DNA of 35,008 nt from Polynucleobacter kasalickyi (GTDB lineage: Bacteria > Pseudomonadota > Gammaproteobacteria > Burkholderiales > Burkholderiaceae), in assembly GCF_900176405.1 (NCBI RefSeq), contig NZ_FWXJ01000020.1, positions 1 to 35,008 on the forward strand. Direction: 5' to 3'. Shown here piece by piece: positions 8,144 through 16,787 of this stretch. The notes beneath the pieces are model-generated. The model was not told where the DNA came from. It searched no databases and saw only the letters and a list, made by a program, of their open reading frames with translations. Each line of letters starts with the position of its first letter. Within the stretch, counting starts at the first letter, position 1. The translations under genes and the position numbers were made by a program.

Positions 8144-9148
8144 ATGTTTGCCCAGTTGAAGAAGTTCCTACCTAGTATTTTGTGTACCCTATTCGCTACC
8201 CATGTTTTGGCACAGGGATTAGATACTATTATTGATGCCCAGCAAATGCAAAAAGCCATTGAGCGAGGTGCAATTATTTGGGATGTACGAGATGAAAAAA
8301 GTTATTTAGAGGGACACATTCCCGGCGCGATGAATTTAGGGGATGCTGGCGTTGTTTTACGAGACATGAATAAAGAAGACTATCTTCCAACTGAACAAAT
8401 TAAAAAGATCTTTGATGCCGCCGGTTTAGATATTCATCGTGAAGTAATGGTGTACGGTACTCGCGGCAATCCATACTCCTATTTTGCTTTACATACGATT
8501 AATTACTTTGGTGGTAATCAAGCCAAAATCTATCATGATGGGATTGACGGTTGGAAAACTGCAGGCTTGCCAACCACAAAAGAGCGTACTAAGTTGGCTC
8601 CAGTATCTGTGGCGCTAGTTGAGCAAACGCAGTTGATGGTATCTAATGAGGAAATGTTAAACCTTTATAACAAAGGTAATTTACAAATTGTAGATGCACG
8701 CACTCCTGATGAATATGCTGGTAAAGATGTTCGAGCAATCCGAGGTGGCCATATTCCAAATGCGATCAATATTCCGTTTGAGGAAAATTGGCAAGATCCT
8801 ACGACCGCTATAAAGTTAAGTAAAAAACAAGTTGCAGAAAATTCCGGGATGTCACTCAAGAATACTTTGGATTTGAAAAAGCTTTACGCCAAGTTGGATC
8901 CTAATAAAGAAACCGTCGTGTATTGTCAAAGTGGTGTTAGAGCTTCAGAAACTACCACTATTTTAAAAAATCTGGGCTTTAAAAATGTAAAGGTTTATGA
9001 CTCCTCTTGGCTTGGCTGGGGAAATAATTTAAATGCTCCAGCGGAACAGGAAACATTCTTAAATGTTGGTGCACTGAATGCCAAAATTACTGCCATGCAG
9101 GCAAAAATTAATCAATTAGAAGATGCATTGAAGGCCAAGAGTAATTAA
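8144..9148 (+). CDS. exported tandem-rhodanese sulfurtransferase
   Basis: Thiosulfate/3-mercaptopyruvate sulfurtransferase-like protein with two rhodanese domains, 334 aa. The ATG at 8144 is chosen because ACGGAG lies upstream and a signal peptide follows directly (MFAQLKKFLPSILCTLFATHVLAQ, cleavage near residue 23); the frame stays open upstream to 8090. Domain 1 (about 25-155) has Gly105 where an active Cys would sit (VYGTRGNPY), so it is probably structural. Domain 2 (about 165-305) has the active loop CQSGVRAS with Cys261. A short coiled coil (LNAKITAMQAKINQLEDALKA) ends the protein and may drive oligomerisation. It moves sulfane sulfur to a thiol or cyanide acceptor, here in the periplasm. 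It lies 95 nt after the haem protein, so a functional link is possible. Confidence 0.88.
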   Translation: MFAQLKKFLPSILCTLFATHVLAQGLDTIIDAQQMQKAIERGAIIWDVRDEKSYLEGHIPGAMNLGDAGVVLRDMNKEDYLPTEQIKKIFDAAGLDIHREVMVYGTRGNPYSYFALHTINYFGGNQAKIYHDGIDGWKTAGLPTTKERTKLAPVSVALVEQTQLMVSNEEMLNLYNKGNLQIVDARTPDEYAGKDVRAIRGGHIPNAINIPFEENWQDPTTAIKLSKKQVAENSGMSLKNTLDLKKLYAKLDPNKETVVYCQSGVRASETTTILKNLGFKNVKVYDSSWLGWGNNLNAPAEQETFLNVGALNAKITAMQAKINQLEDALKAKSN

Positions 9149-9161
9149 GAAATAGTTATTA

Positions 9162-9196
9162 TTGAATGGAGCAAGCACTACGGTTGCTCTATTCAA
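9162..9196. terminator. terminator hairpin between rhodanese and ABC exporter genes
   Basis: TTGAATGGAGCAA (9162-9174) pairs with TTGCTCTATTCAA (9184-9196) over 13 bp. The only irregularity is one G-T pair, which is a stable G-U wobble in the + strand transcript but an A-C mismatch in the minus one. It sits between the convergent stops and probably serves mainly the rhodanese gene. Confidence 0.65.
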
Positions 9197-9198
9197 GT

Positions 9199-9963
9199 TT
9201 AGTTCCGTAAATGATAGCCCGTCTTGAAAATAGCAAAAACAGTACCAAGTGCACATAGTAAAAAGAATATGGCCATCCCGACGCTGAGCGTCATACTAAC
9301 GTCGCCAACATCATAAAAGCTCCATCGAAAGCCACTAATTAAATAAACGACCGGATTAAAGAGAGCCACCTGTTGCCAAAAGCTTGGCAACACCGAAAGA
9401 GAATAAAAACTACCACCTAAAAAAGTTAAGGGGGTAATGATGAGGAGTGGCACTACTTGTAGTTTTTCAAATCCATCGGCCCAAATACCAATAATAAAAC
9501 CTACCAAACTAAACGTAATGGAAGTTAGTACCAAGAAAAACAACATCCAAACTGGATGATGAATATGCAATGGTACGAAGAAACTAGCAGTTAGTAGGAT
9601 GATTGAGCCAAGGATGATGGATTTACTTGCTGCAGAACCAACGTAACCTAGAATAATTTCTAGTGGTGAAATGGGTGCCGATAGTAGTTCGTAAATCGTA
9701 CCAGTAAATTTCGGAAAATAAATTCCAAACGATGCATTCGAAATACTTTGCGTTAACAAGGACAGCATGATCAGCCCAGGTACGATAAACGCACCATAGG
9801 TCACACCATCAATCTGTGGCATTCTTGAACCAATGGCCGAGCCAAACACAATGAAGTACAAAGAGGTTGAAATCACCGGGGAAATGATACTTTGCATCAA
9901 GGTACGTTTGGTGCGCGCCATTTCAAATTGATAGATGGCCATAATTGCATGAATATTGATCAT
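9199..9963 (-). CDS. ABC-2 type transporter permease
   Basis: Integral membrane subunit of an ABC-2 exporter, 254 aa, with about six hydrophobic segments and the NodJ/YadH-like layout. Landmarks are the N-terminal [36 protein letters not shown], and the conserved [20 protein letters not shown] followed by [16 protein letters not shown] near the last helices. The start codon overlaps the ATPase stop by one base (TGATG), so the two are translationally coupled; an AAGGAG lies shortly upstream. Such exporters move polysaccharides, lipids or drugs. Nothing nearby identifies the cargo. Confidence 0.92.
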   Translation of the reverse strand: MINIHAIMAIYQFEMARTKRTLMQSIISPVISTSLYFIVFGSAIGSRMPQIDGVTYGAFIVPGLIMLSLLTQSISNASFGIYFPKFTGTIYELLSAPISPLEIILGYVGSAASKSIILGSIILLTASFFVPLHIHHPVWMLFFLVLTSITFSLVGFIIGIWADGFEKLQVVPLLIITPLTFLGGSFYSLSVLPSFWQQVALFNPVVYLISGFRWSFYDVGDVSMTLSVGMAIFFLLCALGTVFAIFKTGYHLRN

Positions 9964-10898
9964 CAGACAGTTAACTCCTTTTCGTTGACTAAACTGACAA
10001 AAATATCTTCCAGTGAACTTTGACTCGTATGAAGATCTTTGAACGTAATATTTTCAGAGGCTAAAATTTCTAGAATCTTGGCAATACCAATATTTTTACT
10101 CTGACTATCGTAGGTATAGGTAATGAGTAAACCATCCCCTGATAGTGATACACCATCCAAAAGTAGAGACTGTGGTAATTGAGAAATTGGCTGATGAAGT
10201 TGTAAGGTTAATTGTTTTTTTCCTAACTGTTGCATTAACTCAACCTTGGGTTCAACCAGAATTAATTTGCCTTGGCGTATCACGCCAATGCGATCCGCCA
10301 TTTCTTCCGCTTCTTCAATGTAGTGGGTGGTCAGAATGATGGTGACGCCCGTCTTCTGTAAACCACGTACTAATTCCCACATGTCTTTACGCAGACTAAC
10401 GTCCACTCCAGCGGTCGGCTCATCTAAAAAGAGTATCTTAGGCTCATGGGAAAGTGCTTTGGCAATCATGACGCGTCGTTTCATGCCACCCGACAAGGTC
10501 ATTATTTTGTTGTTGCGTTTTTCCCAAAGGGATAATTGCTTAAGAATTTGCTCAATATAAGCAGGGTTTTTGGGTTTACCAAATAAGCCTCTGCTAAATG
10601 TTACGGTATTCCACACGGTTTCAAAACTATCGGTGGAAAGTTCTTGTGGAACTAAGCCTACTTCAGATCTTGCTTCACGATATTCATGGACATTATCTTT
10701 GCCGAAGACTTTTACGACACCTGAACTCGCTTTAACAATCCCGCAAATAATATTGATGAGGGTTGTTTTACCAGCACCATTTTGACCCAAGAGGGCAAAA
10801 ATTTCTCCAGTATGAATATCCAATGAAATATCTTTTAGAGCGGCAAAGCCTGATTGATATGTTTTATTAATGCCAGAGATGGAAAGAACAGTTTTCAT
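9963..10898 (-). CDS. ABC transporter ATP-binding protein (ABC-2 exporter)
   Basis: Cytoplasmic ATPase subunit, 311 aa from the ATG at 10898 ([17 protein letters not shown]). The longer in-frame extension to 10943 has no conserved look. Walker A is GQNGAGKTT, the Q-loop region is GLVPQELS, the signature is LSGGMKRR, Walker B is [12 protein letters not shown], and the switch His lies in [14 protein letters not shown]. The C-terminal 80 residues resemble the regulatory extension of NodI/CcmA-like exporters. It is the first gene of a two-gene operon with the permease. No Shine-Dalgarno sequence is evident before the ATG; a leaderless transcript is possible. Confidence 0.93.
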   Translation of the reverse strand: MKTVLSISGINKTYQSGFAALKDISLDIHTGEIFALLGQNGAGKTTLINIICGIVKASSGVVKVFGKDNVHEYREARSEVGLVPQELSTDSFETVWNTVTFSRGLFGKPKNPAYIEQILKQLSLWEKRNNKIMTLSGGMKRRVMIAKALSHEPKILFLDEPTAGVDVSLRKDMWELVRGLQKTGVTIILTTHYIEEAEEMADRIGVIRQGKLILVEPKVELMQQLGKKQLTLQLHQPISQLPQSLLLDGVSLSGDGLLITYTYDSQSKNIGIAKILEILASENITFKDLHTSQSSLEDIFVSLVNEKELTV

Positions 10899-11240
10899 GG
10901 TTTGAATGTAACACAAAGGGGGTTTTTTCACAGTCTGAAACACAGGTAAAACAGTGAATAAATATCAAAACTTCCTACTCGGCGGATAACAACAAGAGAT
11001 CCTTGGCTGAGAAAGATTTAGAACACCTAAAAAACCATTCGTAAAAAAATTAAAGATTTTATAGTGAACTTTAAAAGATGGATTATTTGTCGAATTTTTT
11101 CTGTTAAAAATAGTGATGCTAACGGCCATCATTTTCTGGATTCTCTTCACTTAGATGCAGATTCAGTGAGAGATGCCATCTATACTCAAAAGCCTAGTAT
11201 TCGCCATCCCTTAACGATAAATATATTGTAGAATTAAACG
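10899..11240. other. intergenic region between divergent operons, no gene supported
   Basis: About 340 nt of AT-rich sequence between the ABC exporter (-) and the copper operon (+). It must carry two divergent promoters. I could not assign a convincing -35/-10 pair, and I found no strong palindrome. A weak interrupted stem (AAAA..TGATG / CATCA..TTTT, near 11110-11137) is visible. A 61-codon minus-strand reading frame (10965-11150) has no recognisable domain and no Shine-Dalgarno support, so I do not call it. Confidence 0.5.
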
Positions 11241-11618
11241 ATGTTAAAAATCACCAGTAACCTAAAGCGCCTTGTTGTTTATTGGGTGGCTATTGTTTCA
11301 ATAGCTGCAGGCACTTTTGCGCCGGTTATTTCTCAGGCAATTTCGAAAGATTCAGCGAGTCATTTTCAAACGATGGAGATTTGTACCTCGTCAGGAATGC
11401 AGGCAATTCATCTTAATCAGGATGACTCAAGCCCGTCTACTAGTATTGAGTCCCCTTGCCCTTATTGTTTAGCGCATACTTACTTTGTGCCATCCATTAA
11501 TCAGTTACTAAGTTTCTCTGCCCCCTTGACGGTTACAACTTATCCGCCGTTATTTTATCAAGCTTCCTCCCCTCTATTCGCTTGGGTTAAACTCCCCTCA
11601 CAAGCCCCACCTCTTTAA
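11241..11618 (+). CDS. DUF2946 family protein
   Basis: Small exported protein, 125 aa. An N-terminal hydrophobic segment (about 11-32) is followed by MEICTSSGMQAIHL, ESPCPYCLAHTYFVP and a proline-rich tail with SPLFAWVKLPSQAPP, all matching the DUF2946 pattern. The CPYC pair together with the earlier Cys could bind a metal or form a disulfide. DUF2946 genes commonly sit beside YcnI-like copper proteins and TonB receptors, exactly as here, so a part in copper uptake or sensing is likely; its biochemical role is not established. It is the first gene of a three-gene run, with 69 nt to the next. Confidence 0.85.
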   Translation: MLKITSNLKRLVVYWVAIVSIAAGTFAPVISQAISKDSASHFQTMEICTSSGMQAIHLNQDDSSPSTSIESPCPYCLAHTYFVPSINQLLSFSAPLTVTTYPPLFYQASSPLFAWVKLPSQAPPL

Positions 11619-11639
11619 TTAATTACTGTTTTTATCGCG

Positions 11640-11653
11640 GTCAAATGTTTGAC
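11640..11653. promoter_or_regulatory. palindrome between the DUF2946 and YcnI-like genes
   Basis: GTCAAATGTTTGAC is a perfect inverted repeat apart from the two-base centre. It can extend by GCG/CGC across one bulged T. The loop would be too small for a good RNA hairpin, so a dimeric repressor site or an mRNA processing element seems likelier than a terminator. It sits 34 nt before the YcnI-like ATG. Confidence 0.4.
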
Positions 11654-11687
11654 TCGCTATGTTCATTAATTATTAAAGAAGGTTGAT

Positions 11688-12239
11688 ATGAAAAATTTAT
11701 TCTCTGTATTAGGGATGACTACATTTGCATTTGTCATGGGTGTTTTGTTCATTACTACTACGCAGGCTCATGTTGTACTCGAAACTCCACTAGTATTTAC
11801 GGGTGCCTATTTCAAAGCAGTATTTAAAGTAAGCCATGGCTGTGACGGCTCTCCTACTAAGCAAGTAATGATTGAAATTCCAGAAGGTTTTAGAGGTGCA
11901 AAACCAATGGTAAAGCCCAATTGGGAGATTCAATCGCAAAAAGATAAATTACAAAAGCCATACACTAGTCACGGTAAAACCATTTCAGAGGATGTTGCTA
12001 AGATTGTGTGGCGTAATGGGAACTTACCATCCGAATTTTATGATGAGTTTGTGATTGTAGGTCAAGCACCAATGACTGTTGGTCAATACTATTGGAAGGT
12101 CACCCAAATTTGTGAGTCTGGAAAATTAGAGTGGAGCGAAGTACCGGCAGAAGGTAAAACCCTCAAAGACTTTAAAAATCCAGCCGCCTTACTAAAGGTT
12201 ATCGCAGATCCAGATGATCATTCTCAACATCAACATTGA
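11688..12239 (+). CDS. YcnI/DUF1775-like copper-binding protein
   Basis: Exported protein, 183 aa, with AAGAAGG 5 nt before the ATG. The signal peptide should be cleaved after Ala27, leaving His28 as the mature N-terminus (HVVLETP). In YcnI proteins the exposed N-terminal His, with a Glu and a Trp, binds Cu(II) as a monohistidine brace; here Glu32 and the Trp in KPNWEIQ are candidates (assigned by eye). Other family landmarks are the HGCDGSPT segment and GQYYWKVTQICESGKLEWSEVP. The C-terminus ends HSQHQH, a further possible metal site. It lies between the DUF2946 gene and a TonB receptor, which fits copper capture in the periplasm. It could chaperone or deliver copper. Confidence 0.87.
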   Translation: MKNLFSVLGMTTFAFVMGVLFITTTQAHVVLETPLVFTGAYFKAVFKVSHGCDGSPTKQVMIEIPEGFRGAKPMVKPNWEIQSQKDKLQKPYTSHGKTISEDVAKIVWRNGNLPSEFYDEFVIVGQAPMTVGQYYWKVTQICESGKLEWSEVPAEGKTLKDFKNPAALLKVIADPDDHSQHQH

Positions 12240-12246
12240 GCCGGAC

Positions 12247-14556
12247 ATGAAGAACATGCATTACTATTTAATCGCCGCGATGTGTTTCATGGTGATTGGC
12301 GTTCATGCTGAGCATCTTTCTGAGTTAGAGTCGATTTCTATTTCGGGATCGATTGATCGAAATTTACTTCCACAGTTTAGCGCCTCAAGCATTACCCTTG
12401 AAGAACAGACGATGAACGATACAGTCAATATCGTTGATACACCTGACGCTTTGAAATACGTCCCAAGTCTAATGATTCGCAAACGAGACTCAGCTGATTA
12501 TGGCGGCGCTTCGGTCGCAACGCGTATTTGGGGAATCAGTTACAGTGCAAAAAGTATTGTGAATGTGGATGGAGTGCCAATTAGCAATCAACTCTATAAC
12601 GATAATAACTATGGTCCGCCAAGATGGTTTATGGTTTCGCCTGAGGAAATTCAGCGGATTGAAGTGATGTATGGGCCCTATTCAGCAGCCTACTCTGGGA
12701 ATTCAATGGGCGCTGTAATTGATATCACTAGTAAAATGCCCGACCAATTTATGGCCGTAGTGAATGCCACCGGAAGTCTTCAAACATTTAATAAGTTGGG
12801 CACAAATGACAATTACTTGTCTGGATCAATTGCTACATTAATTGGTGATCATTCAGACGATACCTCTTGGCGCTTCTCTGTAAATCACTCTGATGCAAAT
12901 ACCCAACCGAGAGCATTTGTTACTGGGACCTCTCCCGTTACACCGTATTCCTATAGTAAAAAAGATGGTACGAATGGGGGGTATTATCTTGGCTCCTCTA
13001 ACTTATTGCATGGTGTGTCAGATGATGCAAATTTCAAATTGAAATATGAGATGAGCCCTAGCCTGTCTATAACGTTGCATACTGGCGTCTGGACTGGAAC
13101 CACCGATAGTAAAGTGCAAAGTTATTTACTGGGGAGCCCGAATGGGAGTTACTGTTTGAGCAATGCGCCATGTACCACCTTTGCTTCTGGAGTGTATAGC
13201 TTAAGTCAACAACACTTTATGAATAGTGTCACCTTAAGCGGTAAAAACTTTTCAAAGTTTGAATGGGAAGCGGTCCTATCTAACGTCTACTACGATAAAA
13301 ATTTGCAAAGAACTGCAGGTTATTTAAATCAAGACGGCAGCATAGTAAATAATGTGGCTGGTAAAAATGGGACCCTCTCAGACTATAACGGCACCGGTTG
13401 GACGAATGCTGATTGGCGAGGCAATTACAAACTAGATACTGGCTTGGGTAAACACACGATTAGTTTTGGAGCCCACTATGATTACAATCGCTTAAATAAT
13501 ACCCAGTACTCAGTTGCTGATTGGTTGAATGCGCAAACTGGTAATGTTGCAGCTGTCGGTCAAGGCGTCACTCAAACTGCCGCCTTATGGGCTCAAGATA
13601 CTTTTTATATCAACGATGTCTTAAGACTCACTTCAGGCCTTCGCTATGAATCTTGGAAAACCTTTGATGGTTATTTATTAAATTCTTCAGCCACGGGCTC
13701 CATCGCGCAAGGCATGAGTCAAGTAGCTACTCAGTATGACCATTTTTCACCAAAGTTATCACTCAGCTATGATGCGCCAAATGATTGGATGAGCTCGGTC
13801 TCCGTGGCTAATGCAATGCGGTTTCCAACCGCCGGTGAACTTTATAATGTGGTGAGTTCAACCACAACTGCTTCAGCAACTGGACAAGCAACAAAATATT
13901 TTGCGCCAGACCCTTCAAAGATTCGACCAGAAAATGTTTGGTCTGCTGAGTGGAGTGTCGAGAAAAAGTTATCTAATGGCTTTTTCAAAACTGCATTATT
14001 CACGGAGCAAGTGGAAGATGCACTTATTTCCCAATATGGATATCCTGATACGAATAACCCAAGCTACTTTTACTCTTATTGGCAAAATGTGAAAAAAGTT
14101 CGTAGTTATGGAGTGGAGCTATCTGGTCAAATGAGAGATCTTTATTTAAAAGGATTTGATCTTGGAGGTAGTGTTACTGCAGTTGATTCCACCATCGTTG
14201 AAAGTGATGGACTCGACTCCCGTAAGCAAGGGATCGTTGGCAATCCGACGCCAGGTGTTTCACCTCTTCGTATTACTGGCGTTGCTACGTATCGACCAAA
14301 TGAAAAGTGGGCTTTCACTTGGGGCGGAAGATATCAACGACAATTTGCATCATCGATTGATAATAATGATGTGAATGCCAATACTTACTTGGGCTTTTCA
14401 GGGTATTTCGTGATGGATGTCAAAGCGCGTTATCAAATTGATCAACACTGGCGTGCTAGTTTTGGTATTGATAATCTGGCGAATCGCGACTACTTTATGT
14501 ATCATCCTTTTCCACAACGTACCTTCGTGGCGAATCTAAGATATTCCTATAACTAA
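12247..14556 (+). CDS. TonB-dependent receptor, probably for copper
   Basis: Outer-membrane gated channel, 769 aa from the ATG at 12247, only 7 nt after the upstream stop; a longer in-frame start at 12214 would overlap that gene and weaken the signal peptide. The signal is about MKNMHYYLIAAMCFMVIGVHA. The plug domain runs to about residue 165: NIVDTPDALKYVPSLMIRKR, then RIWGISYSAKSIVNVDGVPI and IEVMYGPYSAAYSGNSMGAV. A 22-strand barrel follows, ending RTFVANLRYSYN. The usual terminal Phe/Trp is missing: the last residue is Asn, after Tyr. Copper as substrate is inferred from the two upstream genes; another metal chelate is possible. Confidence 0.9.
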   Translation: MKNMHYYLIAAMCFMVIGVHAEHLSELESISISGSIDRNLLPQFSASSITLEEQTMNDTVNIVDTPDALKYVPSLMIRKRDSADYGGASVATRIWGISYSAKSIVNVDGVPISNQLYNDNNYGPPRWFMVSPEEIQRIEVMYGPYSAAYSGNSMGAVIDITSKMPDQFMAVVNATGSLQTFNKLGTNDNYLSGSIATLIGDHSDDTSWRFSVNHSDANTQPRAFVTGTSPVTPYSYSKKDGTNGGYYLGSSNLLHGVSDDANFKLKYEMSPSLSITLHTGVWTGTTDSKVQSYLLGSPNGSYCLSNAPCTTFASGVYSLSQQHFMNSVTLSGKNFSKFEWEAVLSNVYYDKNLQRTAGYLNQDGSIVNNVAGKNGTLSDYNGTGWTNADWRGNYKLDTGLGKHTISFGAHYDYNRLNNTQYSVADWLNAQTGNVAAVGQGVTQTAALWAQDTFYINDVLRLTSGLRYESWKTFDGYLLNSSATGSIAQGMSQVATQYDHFSPKLSLSYDAPNDWMSSVSVANAMRFPTAGELYNVVSSTTTASATGQATKYFAPDPSKIRPENVWSAEWSVEKKLSNGFFKTALFTEQVEDALISQYGYPDTNNPSYFYSYWQNVKKVRSYGVELSGQMRDLYLKGFDLGGSVTAVDSTIVESDGLDSRKQGIVGNPTPGVSPLRITGVATYRPNEKWAFTWGGRYQRQFASSIDNNDVNANTYLGFSGYFVMDVKARYQIDQHWRASFGIDNLANRDYFMYHPFPQRTFVANLRYSYN

Positions 14557-14569
14557 TTGAATTCAATCT

Positions 14570-14604
14570 CCTCTAAAGTGATTAAAACCATATTACTTTA
14601 GGGG
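14570..14604. terminator. stem-loop after the TonB receptor gene
   Basis: CCTCTAAAGT (14570-14579) pairs with ACTTTAGGGG (14595-14604) over 10 bp with one G-T pair around a 15-nt loop. It lies between the receptor stop and the stop of the convergent Trp-rich protein gene. No T-tract follows, so termination is plausible but not certain. Confidence 0.45.
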
Positions 14605-14625
14605 AAGTATCTGACTGCAGGGAAT

Positions 14626-14847
14626 TTATTTCCAACCTTGTAGCCATTTCGTATCGTCTTGCAAATCTCGCCAAGAAATTTGTAATATCTTCTTCGAGTA
14701 AACTGCTTCGATTTCAATGAGATCGATGATGTTACTGTCATCCTCCGGTTGAATAACCTTTGTCACAATAAAGTGCTTATTCTTAGCAAGAGGCTGCACA
14801 GCGGTCCATTTGGTTAATAGTAATTTTTTGGGGCTCAGACGATTCAT
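14626..14847 (-). CDS. Trp-rich small protein, TIGR02450/DUF2389 family
   Basis: A 73-aa protein matching the TIGR02450 pattern nearly end to end: an N-terminal N-R-x-x-P-K-K-L-L-L-x-K-W-T-A-V, then KHFIVTKVI, a central acidic part, EAVYSKK, and the tail WLQGWK. It carries four Trp residues. The function is unknown. In other bacteria the family is often found with cryptochrome/photolyase genes; here a photolyase gene lies about 8 kb away (4839-6362). No Shine-Dalgarno sequence is evident. Full-length similarity to the family outweighs the short length as evidence that it is real. Confidence 0.85.
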   Translation of the reverse strand: MNRLSPKKLLLTKWTAVQPLAKNKHFIVTKVIQPEDDSNIIDLIEIEAVYSKKILQISWRDLQDDTKWLQGWK

Positions 14848-14963
14848 AAGACTTTCGGTATTTTTTATTTTTTTCTAGGTTAACTGAAGAAATGAAATGC
14901 CATGCTACTATAAATTTAGGTGATGATGCGTTGGATCTTTAAAACTTTCAAGTGGCGGAGACT

Positions 14964-16187
14964 ATGTTTAGAAAGCTTCTCGGACTCCCAAAAACAGTAT
15001 GGTTTATCGGACTGATTAGTCTGGTGAATGACACAGCGAGCGAACTACTGTATCCACTGATTCCTCTTTATTTAACCACGGTATTAATGGCGGGACCTAG
15101 AGTGCTGGGTCTGATTGAGGGGGTTGCTGAGGCTACTGCCAGCATTTTTAAGTTAATTTCAGGTGTGGTTGTTGATAAGACGAAGAAGACAAAAGTATGG
15201 ATTGTCCTAGGTTATTTTTTAGCCGGCTTTGGTAGGCCATTAATTGCTTTTGTAAGCTCTTGGGGGTGGATCTTGATGATTCGCTTTACCGATCGAATGG
15301 GCAAGGGTTTGCGCAGTTCTCCGCGAGATGCATTGTTAGCACAAAGTGTTTCAGCAGCCGATCGAGGCCTTACATTTGGCTTACATCGTTCATTAGATAA
15401 TGCTGGTGCTGTGATTGGGCCCATTCTGGCAAGTATCTTACTAGCCAATCATGTGCCACTCAGGGAGATCTTCCTGTGGGCGCTACTGCCAGCTGTCATC
15501 GTGATGACCCTCATGTTTTTTTTAGAAGAACCTAAAAATCTACCTAGTGCCGTGCCAGATCAATTTCATTGGACATTACAAGGCATGCCCCAAAAATTTA
15601 AATACTATCTGCTTGCCGTTGGCTTTCTTGCCCTTGGCAATTCTTCGGATATGTTTTTACTACTGAGGCTAAGAGATTTAGGTGTATCGATGGTAGAAAT
15701 TCCCTTGATTTGGGCGGGAGTATCCTTTATTACGTCATTCTTTGGTATGCCTTTATCTGCGCTTTCGGATCGATACGGTAGAGCACCATTTATTTTAAGT
15801 GCATGGATTGCATTCGTACTCTTTTATTTGGGGTTAAGTTTTTCACATTTATCCCTTTATACAGTCATCGGGTTATTTGGGTTGTACGGTTTTTTTAAAG
15901 CAGCGACAGAAGGTGTTGAGAAGGCTCTTGTCGCTGATTTAGCGCCAGAGGGGCTAGTAGGCACAGCATTTGGCTGGTTTAACTTAATTTCAGGATTGAT
16001 GATATTGCCATCATCAATCATCTTCGGATGGCTATATGAACGATTTGGCACGCAATATGCCTTTATCTACTCAGCGAGCTGTGCAATGATCGCTGTGATA
16101 ATTTTATTGTTTGCAGTATTTCCACGTAGAGGAAATCAGATAGAACCACTCGTTGAATCCCCGCAAGGATTCAACGAGCTTATTTAA
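14964..16187 (+). CDS. MFS transporter
   Basis: Major facilitator superfamily carrier, 407 aa, about 12 transmembrane helices. The ATG at 14964 follows GGCGGAG closely (3 nt); a GTG at 14952 in frame would add four residues and has no ribosome site, so the start is uncertain. Landmarks are LPKTVWFIGLISLVNDTASELLYPLIP, the motif-A-like RFTDRMGKGLRSSPRDALLA, and ALSDRYGRAPF in the second half. This subgroup, seen near UspA-type stress genes, has no assigned substrate. Its 3' end holds a strong inverted repeat and overlaps the convergent universal stress gene by 8 bp. Confidence 0.9.
   Translation: MFRKLLGLPKTVWFIGLISLVNDTASELLYPLIPLYLTTVLMAGPRVLGLIEGVAEATASIFKLISGVVVDKTKKTKVWIVLGYFLAGFGRPLIAFVSSWGWILMIRFTDRMGKGLRSSPRDALLAQSVSAADRGLTFGLHRSLDNAGAVIGPILASILLANHVPLREIFLWALLPAVIVMTLMFFLEEPKNLPSAVPDQFHWTLQGMPQKFKYYLLAVGFLALGNSSDMFLLLRLRDLGVSMVEIPLIWAGVSFITSFFGMPLSALSDRYGRAPFILSAWIAFVLFYLGLSFSHLSLYTVIGLFGLYGFFKAATEGVEKALVADLAPEGLVGTAFGWFNLISGLMILPSSIIFGWLYERFGTQYAFIYSASCAMIAVIILLFAVFPRRGNQIEPLVESPQGFNELI
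16149..16178. terminator. perfect 12-bp hairpin inside the 3' end of the MFS gene
   Basis: CTCGTTGAATCC (16149-16160) and GGATTCAACGAG (16167-16178) match perfectly around a 6-nt loop, CCGCAA. On the + strand CTTATTT follows. The repeat encodes the last residues of the MFS protein (about VESPQGFNE) and lies 2 bp from the convergent uspA-like stop, so it can serve as terminator for both genes. Confidence 0.7.
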
Positions 16188-16605
16188 CGACTAATACAGG
16201 CTGTTTTGCCTTGTGAGTAATACGATGTGCGACAGAGCCCAACAGGATATCTGACAACTCTGATCTACCTTTTGAGCCAATCACGATTAAGCCAACTTTT
16301 TCTTTATCAGCAATCGACAAGATGGTCTCCGAAATATTGCCAATTTCAATAATAAAACTGTGCGTGATATCTGATTTTGCTAGAAGCTTTTGTGCAGGTT
16401 TCATTTCTTTTTGACTATTTTCAATCAAGAAATTTTTAATGTCTTCATAGGTAACAAATTGATTGATGTAGTTAAAACTTGAATCGTCATGTACATTGAT
16501 GACCACAATGGAAGACTTAGCTGTTAAACCTTTGGCTAAATTAATTGCATACTTTAGGGCTTTCAATGAATTCTGTGAACCATCGACGGGGACTAATATT
16601 TTCAT
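16180..16605 (-). CDS. universal stress protein (UspA family)
   Basis: Cytoplasmic ATP-binding stress protein, 141 aa. The ATG at 16605 has a near-perfect AAGGAGGT five bases upstream, which settles the start; the frame is open further to 16638. MKILVPVDGSQNSLKALKYA opens the alpha/beta fold. The nucleotide-binding motif is GSKGRSELSDILLGSVA (G-2x-G-9x-G-S), close to the C-terminal LVVK strand. It belongs to the ATP-binding Usp class. The exact stress is not readable. It is convergent with the MFS gene, with an 8-bp overlap. Confidence 0.93.
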   Translation of the reverse strand: MKILVPVDGSQNSLKALKYAINLAKGLTAKSSIVVINVHDDSSFNYINQFVTYEDIKNFLIENSQKEMKPAQKLLAKSDITHSFIIEIGNISETILSIADKEKVGLIVIGSKGRSELSDILLGSVAHRITHKAKQPVLVVK

Positions 16606-16734
16606 AAAACACCTCCTTAGTGAACCCCATTTAAGCACCTTAAAAAATAAGTGTCAAATTTAAAAATGTTTGATTAAATTCCTCAACTTTAGCGGTGTTG
16701 ATTATTTGCCTTGAAAAAAGTGGTAATACCTCTA

Positions 16735-16764
16735 ATGAAATGAATGGTCAGCAATTCATTTCAT
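16735..16764. repeat. AT-rich inverted repeat upstream of the stress gene
   Basis: ATGAAATGAAT (16735-16745) and ATTCATTTCAT (16754-16764) are a perfect 11-bp inverted pair with an 8-nt spacer. It lies just after the stop of the minus-strand Bug gene and before the minus-strand uspA-like gene. It may be a weak terminator for the Bug gene (no T-tract seen) or an operator for the stress gene. Confidence 0.5.
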
Positions 16765-16787
16765 CAATCAACAACAATCACCATCAA

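Noticed and set aside
10965..11150. 61-codon minus-strand reading frame in the longest gene gap
   Set aside because: No ribosome site, no domain, and low-complexity composition; more likely a promoter region.
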